This document shows, piece after piece, positions 1-8,147 of a stretch of DNA of 64,000 nt; positions within the stretch are counted from its first letter, which is position 1; each line of letters starts with the position of its first letter. The notes under the pieces were generated by a model. It worked only from the letters and a program-made list of their open reading frames with translations, had not been told where the DNA came from and did no database searches. The DNA lies in contig OZ257128.1 of assembly GCA_965278945.1 (NCBI GenBank), forward strand, positions 1,798,001 to 1,862,000. Reading direction: 5' to 3'. The position numbers were made by a program, and so were the translations under genes. The stretch is from UBA10649 sp965278945 (lineage in GTDB: Bacteria; Actinomycetota; Actinomycetes; S36-B12).

Positions 1-422
1 AACAGGACGAAGGCGAGCGCGAGGTTCATGAACGGACCGCCGAGCATGATCACTACCCGCTTGCGCACCGGAAGCCGGTAGAAGGCGCGCTGCTCCTCGC
101 CCGGCACGATCTCCATGACGGACTGCTGTCGCGCGTCGTTGATCATCGCACCGAACCGTCCCGTGGACATCGACCGCGACGTCCCGTCGGGTCCCGGAGG
201 GAGCATGCCGACCATGCGGATGTACCCGCCGAGCGGAATCGCCTTGAATCCGTACCGAGTCTCGCCCCTGACCTTCGACCAGATCGTCGGGCCGAAGCCG
301 ATCATGTACTCGGTGACCTTGACGCCGAACTTCTTGGCGGGGATCAGGTGGCCAAGTTCGTGGAGAGCGATCGACGCGGCAATGAGCAGTGCGAAGAGCA
401 CGATCCCGATGAGCTCAAGCAT
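1..422 (-). CDS. Site-2 zinc metalloprotease, M50 family (RseP/Rip1-like), 3' part beyond window
   Basis: Intramembrane zinc protease that cleaves membrane anchors such as anti-sigma factors. Only the first 140 residues are visible; the gene runs off the left edge. The zinc motif HELGH is at residues 21-25 inside the first hydrophobic helix, followed by GYIRMVGM, the usual loop after the active site. The ATG at 422 lies inside the end of dxr (8 bp overlap), so the two genes are probably translationally coupled. dxr followed by this protease is the normal actinobacterial order. The PDZ domain and second metal-binding motif would lie outside the window. Confidence 0.93.
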   Translation of the reverse strand, partial: MLELIGIVLFALLIAASIALHELGHLIPAKKFGVKVTEYMIGFGPTIWSKVRGETRYGFKAIPLGGYIRMVGMLPPGPDGTSRSMSTGRFGAMINDARQQSVMEIVPGEEQRAFYRLPVRKRVVIMLGGPFMNLALAFVL

Positions 423-1668
423 GGGACGCCTCCTTCCCGACTCCGCCGATCATCGCCGACGCGCGCGTGCGCGCCCACCCGTCAGCATTAAGGACGTCCT
501 CGAGGGTCGTGTTGTTCCCCGCGACCCAGCTCGATCCCGGATCCGCGTCCGCGCTGCCGGCCAGGTGCTCGTGCAGGACGCGCTCCACGGTGGGGATGAT
601 CTGGTTGAACGCCAGGTCCCCGGCGATAAACGCGGCCACGCATGCCTCGTCGGCGCCGTTGAGAACTGCGGGCGCAGTGCCGCCTGCTGAACCGGCCTCA
701 CGGGCGAGCCGGACCGCGGGGAACACCGTCTCGTCGAGCGGGAAGAAGTCCCACGAGGTCGCCGTCGTCCAGTCGCACGCCGGCGCGGCCTCGGCCACCC
801 GGTTGGGCCAGGCCATCCCCAGCGCGATCGGGATTCGCATGTCCGGCGGGCTGGCCTGGGCGATCGTAGAGCCGTCGACGAACTCGACCATCGAGTGCAC
901 GACCGACTGGGGGTGGACGACGACGTCGATCCGGTCGAACGGGATGTCGAAGAGCAGGTGCGCCTCGATGATCTCCAGGCCCTTGTTCATCAGCGTCGCG
1001 GAGTTGATCGTGACCAGCGGACCCATGCTCCACGTCGGATGCGCGAGTGCCTGCTCGAGCGTGACAGTCGCGAGCGCATCCGCGTCCCAGCCGCGGAACG
1101 GTCCGCCACTGGCGGTCAGCAGCAGCCTGCGAACCTCCGCGTGCGTTCCCGAGCGCAGCGCCTGGGCTAGCGCGGAGTGCTCGGAGTCCACCGGGACGAT
1201 CTGGCCGGCCGCAGCGCGGGCCTTGACCAGCGGTCCGCCGATGATGAGCGACTCCTTGTTCGCCAGCGCCAGCACCCGCCCGGCATCGAGCGCCGCGAGC
1301 GTGGGCCGCAGCCCGGCGGCACCAGAGAGGCCGTTGAGCACCACGTCGCAGTCCCACGCCGCGACCTCCGTGCTCGCGTCCGGGCCGGCGATGATGCGGG
1401 GAATCGGGAAGTGACCTTGCGCGTACCCCCGCCCGGCAGCCTCCGCGTAGATGGCCAACTGCAGGTCGGCGACCTCCGTCGGGCGCGCGACGGCGATGAT
1501 CTCGACCTCGAAGTCGAGCGCCTGCCGCGCCAACAGCCGCGTATCGGACCCACCTGCTGAGAGGGCGACGACGCGAAAGTCGTCAGGATTGCGGCGGACG
1601 ACGTCGAGAGCCTGCGTGCCGATGGAGCCTGTGCTCCCCAGCACCACAATGCGTCTTGGGTCCGCCAC
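415..1668 (-). CDS. dxr: 1-deoxy-D-xylulose 5-phosphate reductoisomerase
   Basis: Converts 1-deoxy-D-xylulose 5-phosphate to 2-C-methyl-D-erythritol 4-phosphate using NADPH, the second step of the non-mevalonate isoprenoid pathway in the cytosol. The 417-residue product carries the dinucleotide motif GSTGSIG at residues 11-17, the LANKESLI segment, the metal-ligand motif VDSEHSA and the SGGPFRG loop. Length is normal for the family. The start is GTG at 1668. It overlaps the downstream site-2 protease start by 8 bp. The gene that usually lies just upstream, rlmN, is about 34 kb away here. Confidence 0.96.
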   Translation of the reverse strand: MADPRRIVVLGSTGSIGTQALDVVRRNPDDFRVVALSAGGSDTRLLARQALDFEVEIIAVARPTEVADLQLAIYAEAAGRGYAQGHFPIPRIIAGPDASTEVAAWDCDVVLNGLSGAAGLRPTLAALDAGRVLALANKESLIIGGPLVKARAAAGQIVPVDSEHSALAQALRSGTHAEVRRLLLTASGGPFRGWDADALATVTLEQALAHPTWSMGPLVTINSATLMNKGLEIIEAHLLFDIPFDRIDVVVHPQSVVHSMVEFVDGSTIAQASPPDMRIPIALGMAWPNRVAEAAPACDWTTATSWDFFPLDETVFPAVRLAREAGSAGGTAPAVLNGADEACVAAFIAGDLAFNQIIPTVERVLHEHLAGSADADPGSSWVAGNNTTLEDVLNADGWARTRASAMIGGVGKEASHA

Positions 1669-1776
1669 GTCGACCAGAGTAACCGCTGCAGTCCGATCGT
1701 CCCCCGGCCACGAGGTGGACTAGACGCCGTCGGGGGCACAGCCCCTAGGCTCGGCGGACGACCCGATGGAGGAGCC

Positions 1777-3144
1777 ATGACCGCGACCGACGCGACGTCG
1801 AACACCGATGTCCAGTTCGACGACCTGCCTCAGGAGCGCCGGCTCGTGACGAGCATCCCCGGTCCGCTCTCGCTGGCGCTGCACGCCCGCAAGACGTCGG
1901 CGGTCTCCGCGGGAATCGGCACGATGCTGCCCGTCTATGCGGTTCGCGCCGGCGGCGGCGTGCTCGTCGATGTCGACGGGAACTCGCTGATCGACATGGG
2001 GTCGGGCATCGCGGTCACCACGATTGGCAACGCGAACCCAGCGGTGGTCGCGCGGGTCCAGGAGCAGGTTGCGGCGTTCACGCACACCTGCTTCATGGTC
2101 ACTCCGTACTCCGGGTACGTGGAGGTCTGCGAGGCGCTGAACCGCCTGACGCCCGGTGACCACGAGAAGCGCTCGGCCCTGTTCAGCACCGGAGCTGAGG
2201 CGGTGGAGAACGCCGTGAAGATCGCGCGCGCCTACACCAAGCGGCAGGCCGTGGTCGTCGTCGAGCACGGGTACCACGGGCGCACCAATCTCACGATGGC
2301 GCTGACCGCGAAGAACATGCCCTACAAGCATTCCTTCGGGCCGTTCGCACCCGAGGTCTACCGCGTGCCGACCTCCTACCCCTATCGCGACCGCGGGCTG
2401 AAGGGCCCGGACATGGCCAAGATCGCCACGACCCGGATCGAGAAGGAGATCGGCGCGGGCAACGTCGCCGCCATCATCATCGAGCCGATCCAAGGCGAGG
2501 GCGGATTCATCGTTCCCGGCGATGGCTACCTGGCCGCGATGGCGCAGTTCGCCACCGACAACGGCATCGTGTTCGTCGCCGACGAGATCCAAACAGGCTT
2601 CTGCCGTACCGGCGATTGGTTCGCTTGCGACTACGAGGGCGTCATCCCCGACCTCATCACCACGGCCAAGGGCATCGCCGGCGGACTGCCGCTCGCCGGC
2701 GTCACCGGCCGCGCGGAGATCATGGACTCGGTCCACGCCGGCGGTCTCGGCGGCACCTACGGCGGCAATCCGGTGGCCTGCGCCGCAGCGCTCGGCTCCA
2801 TCGACTGGATGGAGCAGAACGATGCCAACGCCGCCGCCAAGCAGATCGAGGCCGTGATGATCCCCCGCCTGCGCTCCATGGCCGAGCGCTTCGCGGCGAT
2901 CGGAGACATCCGCGGCCGCGGCGCGATGATCGCGATCGAGCTGGTCACTCCCGGCACGATGGATCCGGACGCAGCACTCGCCGCGACCTTGAACACCTGG
3001 TTCCACACCCACGGGGTCATCACCCTCACCACCGGGACGTACGGCAACGTCATCCGATTCCTGCCACCCCTCACCATCCCCATCCCGCTGCTCGAGGAGG
3101 CCCTGACGATCCTCGACCAGGGGCTCGAGGCGCACGCGGCTTGA
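1777..3144 (+). CDS. gabT: 4-aminobutyrate (or 5-aminovalerate) aminotransferase
   Basis: Class III PLP-dependent aminotransferase moving the amino group of GABA to 2-oxoglutarate to give succinate semialdehyde; relatives also accept 5-aminovalerate and beta-alanine. The 455-residue protein has the STGAEAVENAVKIAR cofactor segment, VADEIQTGF with the PLP aspartate, and TTAKGIAGG with Schiff-base lysine K298. The ATG at 1777 follows GGAGG at about 5 bp. The stop codon overlaps the TTG start of a small secreted protein gene. With PatD-like dehydrogenase, polyamine transport and ureohydrolase genes nearby, it could close the putrescine/GABA route, and also supply the beta-alanine transamination missing from the pyrimidine operon. 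Confidence 0.93.
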   Translation: MTATDATSNTDVQFDDLPQERRLVTSIPGPLSLALHARKTSAVSAGIGTMLPVYAVRAGGGVLVDVDGNSLIDMGSGIAVTTIGNANPAVVARVQEQVAAFTHTCFMVTPYSGYVEVCEALNRLTPGDHEKRSALFSTGAEAVENAVKIARAYTKRQAVVVVEHGYHGRTNLTMALTAKNMPYKHSFGPFAPEVYRVPTSYPYRDRGLKGPDMAKIATTRIEKEIGAGNVAAIIIEPIQGEGGFIVPGDGYLAAMAQFATDNGIVFVADEIQTGFCRTGDWFACDYEGVIPDLITTAKGIAGGLPLAGVTGRAEIMDSVHAGGLGGTYGGNPVACAAALGSIDWMEQNDANAAAKQIEAVMIPRLRSMAERFAAIGDIRGRGAMIAIELVTPGTMDPDAALAATLNTWFHTHGVITLTTGTYGNVIRFLPPLTIPIPLLEEALTILDQGLEAHAA

Positions 3145-3548
3145 TCTGGGGCGTTCGCGCTGCGGCGGCCGCGGGCCTTGCGCTCGCGGGGATCGTCGCT
3201 GCTCCGGCGAGCGCGGTTGCCGAGGAGTACTACTACTGGCGCTGGAGCGACGGCTCGACGACGGCGGCGCGCACGTTCACGCAGGCCGAGTACGGGATCG
3301 CGAGCAACCTGCCGCACCTCATCATCACGGCGGAGCCGGCCTCGCAACGACGCGAGGTCCGGCCGCAGTTCTCCTCCGACGGCCGGTGGACCACCGAGAG
3401 CACCGCGAGGACCGATACCCGCGGCATCGCCCGGATCAGGCTCGACCCGACATGCGCTGGCGGCGCGTGGTGCGAGGACACGCTGCGATACCAGCTCCTC
3501 GTCGGCGGTCAGTCCGCGCGGCTGACCATCACCTACTCCGAGGATTAG
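3141..3548 (+). CDS. Small secreted protein, paralogue 1, unknown function
   Basis: Function not recognised. The 135-residue product has a Sec signal peptide with an Ala/Leu core, cleaved near ASAVA-EE, and no other membrane segment. The mature part has YYYWRWSDG near its start and DPTCAGGAWCEDT near its end, giving two cysteines that may form a disulfide. It aligns along its length with the next gene: WxW-S/D, RTF, LPxxII, RR, a G-W-T/V-E segment, RGxAxxxxDPxC, WC and IGG/VGG near the end. The TTG start at 3141 overlaps the gabT stop (TTGA), which implies coupled translation; no other in-frame start lies before the signal peptide. Confidence 0.75.
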   Translation: MIWGVRAAAAAGLALAGIVAAPASAVAEEYYYWRWSDGSTTAARTFTQAEYGIASNLPHLIITAEPASQRREVRPQFSSDGRWTTESTARTDTRGIARIRLDPTCAGGAWCEDTLRYQLLVGGQSARLTITYSED

Positions 3549-3579
3549 CCTGGATATGACCAGGCGACTCCCGCGCTCG

Positions 3580-3623
3580 CCCGCTCCCCGCAATAACGTT
3601 CGAACTCAGTCTGCGGGAGCGGG
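3580..3623 (+). promoter_or_regulatory. Imperfect hairpin covering the ribosome-binding site of the second secreted paralogue
   Basis: The left arm (3580-3592) pairs with the right arm (3612-3623) over 12 bp with one bulged C. The right arm contains the GGGAG Shine-Dalgarno sequence used by the ATG at 3629. A smaller perfect hairpin (GCCTGG/CCAGGC, 3548-3565) sits directly on the preceding stop codon. The pair may attenuate or gate expression of the second paralogue; this is inference from pairing alone. Confidence 0.35.
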
Positions 3624-3628
3624 GTCCC

Positions 3629-4081
3629 ATGTCGACGAACCCATTGCGCGTCGTCGCTGCGTTAGCCCTCGTCGCCCTCATCTCGGTGGCATCGATCCCC
3701 TCAGTGACGGCCGCTGAGCCCGCGAAGCACCGCGATCACCACACGTCACCCACAGTGCAGGAGTACTTCTGGGGCTGGAGCGACAGCGGGCAGTTCACCT
3801 CGCGCACCTTCGTGCACACCAGCTATCCGGATCAGGCCAGCCTTCCGGAGATTGTGATTCGGCTCGTGCCTGCCAATCCGCGTCGCTTGGTCCATCTGGA
3901 GTTCTTCCAAGAAGGCGAATGGGTGGTCGAGACGATCGTGAGGTCGAACTCTCGAGGGCTCGCGACGATGGAGTTCGACCCCATGTGCATGAACGGGACC
4001 TGGTGCGACGGCACCTACACCTACCGGCTGCGGATCGGCGGACTGACTGCGCCCGTCTCGGTCACGTACGTCGAGAACTAG
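3629..4081 (+). CDS. Small secreted protein, paralogue 2, unknown function
   Basis: Not recognised as a named family. The 150-residue product has a signal peptide (hydrophobic VVAALALVALISVASI, likely cut after VTAA). A short His-rich stretch (KHRDHH) follows, then the same fold-like pattern as the upstream gene: EYFWGWSDSG, RTF, LPEIVI, RR, GEWVVET, RGLATMEFDPMC, TWC and RIGG. The two cysteines are conserved between the copies. The ATG at 3629 has GGGAG about 9 bp upstream. The copies probably arose by tandem duplication and have diverged well. An envelope or extracellular role is all that can be inferred. Confidence 0.8.
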   Translation: MSTNPLRVVAALALVALISVASIPSVTAAEPAKHRDHHTSPTVQEYFWGWSDSGQFTSRTFVHTSYPDQASLPEIVIRLVPANPRRLVHLEFFQEGEWVVETIVRSNSRGLATMEFDPMCMNGTWCDGTYTYRLRIGGLTAPVSVTYVEN

Positions 4082-4096
4082 CAAGACGCCGAACGC

Positions 4097-5122
4097 CTAG
4101 TCCCCCGGGATCCGGTCGCTGAGCAGCGGCCTGCGCGGATCCCACGTCGTTCCGTCGCGCTCGTCCTTGCGTCGCCGAGCGATCGCGGACAACGCCTCGA
4201 GCACGACTCGGTTGCCGAGAAGGACGGTGATGTCCGCGTGGTCGTACGGTGGCGCGACTTCGACGATGTCAATGCCCACGACCGGGAGGTCGTAGCAGAT
4301 GCGACGGACAGCGTCGAGAAGTTCTCGCGCCGAGAGCCCACCGGGCTCGGGGGTTCCCGTGCCGGGCGCATGACCTGGATCGCATACGTCGATGTCGACG
4401 CTCAGGAACACGCCATCGCAGTCGTCGACGGCAATGGTGAAGGCCTCTGACAGGCACTGGTCAAGACCTCGAGCGACGATCTCGGTCATCTCGTAGCTGC
4501 GCATGCCCTGCTCGGCCATCCAGTCGAGCACATCCGGCGGTGGCCAGTAGCCGCGCAGGCCAAGCTGCAGGAAGCGATCTCCGCGTGCGGCGCCCGACTC
4601 GATCAGACGTCGCATCGGCTGGCCGTGTCCGACCAGCGAGCCGAACTCGATGTCGCCGGTGTCCGCGTGCGCATCGAAATGGATCACCGAGACGCGGCCC
4701 CAGCCGCGCGATCGGGCGACGCCGGTGACGTCGGGCCAGGTGATCGTGTGATCCCCGCCAAGGATAAGCGGGATCGCGCCGGAGGCCGACACGCGCTCCA
4801 CCGCGGCCTCCAAGGTCGCGCACGACTTCACGACGTCTCCGCTGTACATCTCGACATCGCCCGCATCCACGACTCTGATGTCCTTCAGGCCGTCGACGCG
4901 CATCGCGAGCGAGGGCCGCGATCCGTCATGCGGCAGGTAGCACGTCGAGCGCATGGCCGAAGGACCGAAGCGCGCACCACTTCGGTACGAGGTGCCACCG
5001 TCGAATGGAGCACCGAGGATGACGACATCCGCGTCGGCGTAGGTGGACGGATCGTCCAGATCGCACCTGTCGACGCCGAGGAAGGTCACGTCAGGGCCGA
5101 ACTGCGACCCGTAACGTGTCAT
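4097..5122 (-). CDS. Ureohydrolase (agmatinase / guanidinobutyrase family)
   Basis: Binuclear manganese hydrolase that removes urea from a guanidino compound. The 341 residues contain the metal-binding motifs GGDHT, FDAHADTGD and SVDIDVCDPGHAPGTGTPEPGG, in the order and spacing of the arginase/agmatinase family. Substrate cannot be fixed from motifs. Agmatine would give putrescine and 4-guanidinobutyrate would give GABA, and both suit the neighbouring gabT and polyamine transporter genes. It starts 21 bp after the sulfatase stop on the same strand and is likely the last gene of that operon. Confidence 0.9.
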   Translation of the reverse strand: MTRYGSQFGPDVTFLGVDRCDLDDPSTYADADVVILGAPFDGGTSYRSGARFGPSAMRSTCYLPHDGSRPSLAMRVDGLKDIRVVDAGDVEMYSGDVVKSCATLEAAVERVSASGAIPLILGGDHTITWPDVTGVARSRGWGRVSVIHFDAHADTGDIEFGSLVGHGQPMRRLIESGAARGDRFLQLGLRGYWPPPDVLDWMAEQGMRSYEMTEIVARGLDQCLSEAFTIAVDDCDGVFLSVDIDVCDPGHAPGTGTPEPGGLSARELLDAVRRICYDLPVVGIDIVEVAPPYDHADITVLLGNRVVLEALSAIARRRKDERDGTTWDPRRPLLSDRIPGD

Positions 5123-5143
5123 GCCCGCAGACTACCGATCTGC

Positions 5144-7111
5144 CTAGTTGAACCCCGGCAGCTTCGTCGGGTTGTTCTCGGGCGGGAACTGCACGGCCGA
5201 ACCATCCGCCCAGGGCTGGTCGGTGGGAGTGAGCCGCTTGAGCTTGCGCTGCTCGTCGAGCAGCTTGCCCAATGTCGCCACCGTCTGCGCTGATCCAGCA
5301 TCGGTGTACAGGTTCCGCAGTTCGGCCGGGTCCTGCGCGAGGTTGTAGCACTCGAACTGATCGGCCGGAGGCGCAACCTGACCCGACGTCGGCTGCAGAG
5401 CGGTGACGGTCGTGGTCGCGGTCTTCGTACCCGGGGTATTGAAACGACCCGAGGTGATGGTCTCGACGTTCTGCGAGTTGGGAGTCGTCCAGAACGCGGG
5501 GTTGTCCCAGTAGCGGGTGTACTTCCACCGCTCCTTGACGCCTGCCGGCCCTGTCGGAAGGTAGGCGATGACCGTCTCGATGTGATTGGGCTGGACTACG
5601 GCGGAGTAGTTCGTGCCGCTCCAGGAGATCTGCTGGATGCCCTTGGACGGCTCGTCGTCGCTCATGTAGAACAACGGCGCGTCTTCCACTCCCTCCTCGT
5701 CGACCTCGCCGAGAAGGAACGCCGAGAGATCTCGTCCCGGCAGCTCGCGAACCTGCGTATGCGTCTCGCGCAATCGCGTGCGGAGCACGTCCTCATCCAG
5801 GCCGGCCAGTCCCAGCATCGTCGGGATCAGGTCAGCGTGGCTGGACAGCATCTCGCTGTCCATGCCGTTGGGGAACAGCTCGGGATTGTGGACGATGAAG
5901 GGAACCTTCAGCATCTCCTCGTACGCGTTGTGCCACTTTTGGTACAGGCCGCCGTGCGAGCCGAGCAGCTCGCCGTGATCGGACATGTAGATGACGATGG
6001 TGTCGCGAGCCTGCGCGCGAGAACTCGCCAGCTCCCTGAATACGCGCCCGACCTGCTCGTCGACGTTCTTCTGAAGCTGGTAGTAGAAGCGGTGGTAGGC
6101 GTCGCCGTTCTTCAGCGGTTGGAACAAGGACGGGTACGTGTCGCGGAAGCTCGCCTGTGCGGACGGCTTCTTGCTCAGGTCCTCGTTGGACGACACTCCG
6201 TACAGGGGCGTGAACAGATCCTGCGGAACATTCGAGCCCACCAACTGCTGAGCCAGGTAGAAGCTCTGCTGAGCCAGGGACAGGTCTCCCCAGATGGTGA
6301 TGTCGTGCGGGTTGACGTACGAGTTCACCATCAGCCACGGCTTGGCCGAGTTCCGCAGCTGTCGCAGCTGCTTGACGCCCTGGTCCGCGTAGTACTGGTC
6401 GCGGCCTCGGCCGTTCGGGCCCGATGAGCCCGAGTTGAGCGGGTTGCTGCCGTGTGGCTCGGGACCGACCCAGCCGGTGAAGCCATACGACTCCAGCCGG
6501 CCCGCCTCGAGGTAGATCTCCTCGAGGCGCGGGTCGGGGATGCCCGCGTTGTCGTAGGAGGGCAGCGGGTTGTAGCTGCCCGGCTGGTAGAGATCAGCAT
6601 CGGACACGTGCCACTTGCCCTTGTAGAAGGTGTCATAGCCGGCTGCGCGGAACCACGAGCCCATCGTCGGGACCGTCGTGGGATCCAGCCAGTACAGGTC
6701 GGTCTCGATTGCGCTCTTCGCGGCTCCCGAGGTCTGGCTCACCCCATGAAGGGACGGGTACTGCCCGGTCATGAAGGACGCGCGGCTGGGCTGGCATGCA
6801 GCAGACATGATGTAGTGGTTCGTGAAGTTCACGCCGTGATCCCGCAGTCGGTTCTGCGTGGGCAGGTTCGCCTGGCGCCAGCGCTTCAGCTCGTCCGACT
6901 CGTAGACCGGTGCATACCGCTGCTCGTCGATGATGAACACCAGGAAGTTCGGTCGACGACGCAACTTGCCACGAGGCGTGAAGGGAAGCTGAGCCTCGGC
7001 CGCTGACGCACTTCCCATACCGGCGGCCATGCCGGCAGCGACGACGCCAGCGGCGCCCACACCCTGCAGGAGTCGGCGGCGGCTGAGCTCGGTGGATTGG
7101 TCCTTGCTCAC
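5144..7111 (-). CDS. Tat-exported sulfatase (formylglycine type)
   Basis: Type I sulfatase of the alkaline phosphatase superfamily, hydrolysing a sulfate ester outside the cytoplasm. The 655-residue product starts with a twin-arginine signal (SRRRLLQ, residues 10-16, then an Ala/Gly-rich hydrophobic stretch cut near SASAAEA). IIDEQR at 61-66 supplies a metal aspartate, and CQPSR at 106-110 is the C-x-P-S-R signature whose Cys106 becomes formylglycine. IYMSDHGELLGSHG is a second metal segment. The GTG at 7111 overlaps the stop of the upstream pepsin-like gene (GTGA), which fixes the start; the frame stays open further upstream but that part is antisense-like. No maturase is present in the window. 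Substrate unknown. Confidence 0.9.
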   Translation of the reverse strand: MSKDQSTELSRRRLLQGVGAAGVVAAGMAAGMGSASAAEAQLPFTPRGKLRRRPNFLVFIIDEQRYAPVYESDELKRWRQANLPTQNRLRDHGVNFTNHYIMSAACQPSRASFMTGQYPSLHGVSQTSGAAKSAIETDLYWLDPTTVPTMGSWFRAAGYDTFYKGKWHVSDADLYQPGSYNPLPSYDNAGIPDPRLEEIYLEAGRLESYGFTGWVGPEPHGSNPLNSGSSGPNGRGRDQYYADQGVKQLRQLRNSAKPWLMVNSYVNPHDITIWGDLSLAQQSFYLAQQLVGSNVPQDLFTPLYGVSSNEDLSKKPSAQASFRDTYPSLFQPLKNGDAYHRFYYQLQKNVDEQVGRVFRELASSRAQARDTIVIYMSDHGELLGSHGGLYQKWHNAYEEMLKVPFIVHNPELFPNGMDSEMLSSHADLIPTMLGLAGLDEDVLRTRLRETHTQVRELPGRDLSAFLLGEVDEEGVEDAPLFYMSDDEPSKGIQQISWSGTNYSAVVQPNHIETVIAYLPTGPAGVKERWKYTRYWDNPAFWTTPNSQNVETITSGRFNTPGTKTATTTVTALQPTSGQVAPPADQFECYNLAQDPAELRNLYTDAGSAQTVATLGKLLDEQRKLKRLTPTDQPWADGSAVQFPPENNPTKLPGFN

Positions 7112-8094
7112 GATGAAGCCTGCTTTCCGTTGCTGAGGGAGATGAATCCGCGGTTGACGTCGTATGTCACCGTGTAGTCGAAGTACGGGACGTTGCCGGT
7201 ATTGATGCTCGACCCACCCTTGTTCGAGAAGACCTCGATCACGTTCCGCGACAGCGTCTGGCCTGCGCGGAAACTCCACACCGAGAACGCCGCACCCGGT
7301 GCGGACATGGTCACGGGCGTCCCGGTACGCACGACTCCTGACCGCGACGTGGTCGGCACGTCGGCGAAGGCCGAGCCCTTGACGCGCGTCAGATGGAACC
7401 CGGAATCGAACCACGTGTCGACGCAGGTGCTCACCGTGCGACCAACCGTCCAGCAGGCCTGGGCCTTGTGGTCGGCCCAATAGCGGACTCCGTTGGCGGT
7501 AGTGCCCTGCGACGTCAGCGGGAAGGTCGCCTGCGCGTTGCCGGGCACGACGGCCCCGAGCACGAGCGCGCCCTGACGCTGCGGGTCGGACGCGGGCGTC
7601 CGCACGAAATGAATGCTCCAGCGCTGGCCGAGTTGCCGAGGAAGCAACGCCAGCGGATTGGTCAGCGGCGAGCGTCCGACCCCGACGCCGAGGATGCCGA
7701 ACACGCCCTGCAGACGCCACGCGGAGATGTACTTGCTCGTTGTCGGCGCGACCTGGAACTTGATGTTCTCGGTCGTCTTCACGCCGCCTATCGAGAACGG
7801 GGCCGTCGCGAATCCTCCGCTGATGTCGCCACTCCAGCCGCCGGGGAATACCCGGAGGCCAACCGAGCCGGTGTCGAGCATCACGAGGAAGGGTTTGCCA
7901 GAGCCGAGGCGGATTCGCACGAGACCGTTCGCGCCGTCCGACAACGGCGCCTTGCCCATGGTGATCGGGATCGTGACGGTAGGGGGCGCGGTTGCTGCGG
8001 ACACGCTGGCCGGCTCCGCCTGCGCGGGAACGGCCGACACGATGACCATCCCGGCGATTGCGGACAGGGCGAGCACTCTCAGGGAACCGCGCAT
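7108..8094 (-). CDS. Secreted pepsin-like (A1-type) aspartic protease candidate
   Basis: The 328-residue product has a Sec signal peptide (cut near AVPAQA, residue 26). It also has two aspartic-protease-type motifs in one chain, LDTGS at 73-77 and FDSG at 229-232, about 156 residues apart, which is the layout of two-lobed pepsins rather than retropepsins. Cysteines 214 and 224 could form a loop disulfide just before the second motif. Family assignment is by motif only; catalysis is not proven. The chosen ATG at 8094 has GGAAGG 7 bp upstream; an ATG at 8130 gives a 12-residue longer product with a poorer site. It is coupled to the sulfatase gene by a GTGA overlap. Confidence 0.7.
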   Translation of the reverse strand: MRGSLRVLALSAIAGMVIVSAVPAQAEPASVSAATAPPTVTIPITMGKAPLSDGANGLVRIRLGSGKPFLVMLDTGSVGLRVFPGGWSGDISGGFATAPFSIGGVKTTENIKFQVAPTTSKYISAWRLQGVFGILGVGVGRSPLTNPLALLPRQLGQRWSIHFVRTPASDPQRQGALVLGAVVPGNAQATFPLTSQGTTANGVRYWADHKAQACWTVGRTVSTCVDTWFDSGFHLTRVKGSAFADVPTTSRSGVVRTGTPVTMSAPGAAFSVWSFRAGQTLSRNVIEVFSNKGGSSINTGNVPYFDYTVTYDVNRGFISLSNGKQASS

Positions 8095-8147
8095 GGCGAC
8101 CTTCCGACGGGACCAACGAATGGCGACCATACGCCCTCAGGGCAAGA

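Noticed and set aside
1720..3135. 471-residue minus-strand frame opposite gabT
   Set aside because: It is antisense to a clear aminotransferase gene, Arg/Gly/Asp/His-rich, with no recognisable domain; a GC-bias shadow.
7112..8116. N-terminal extension of the sulfatase frame to 990 residues
   Set aside because: The added part is an alternate frame of the pepsin-like gene; the GTG at 7111 with a Tat signal is the real start.
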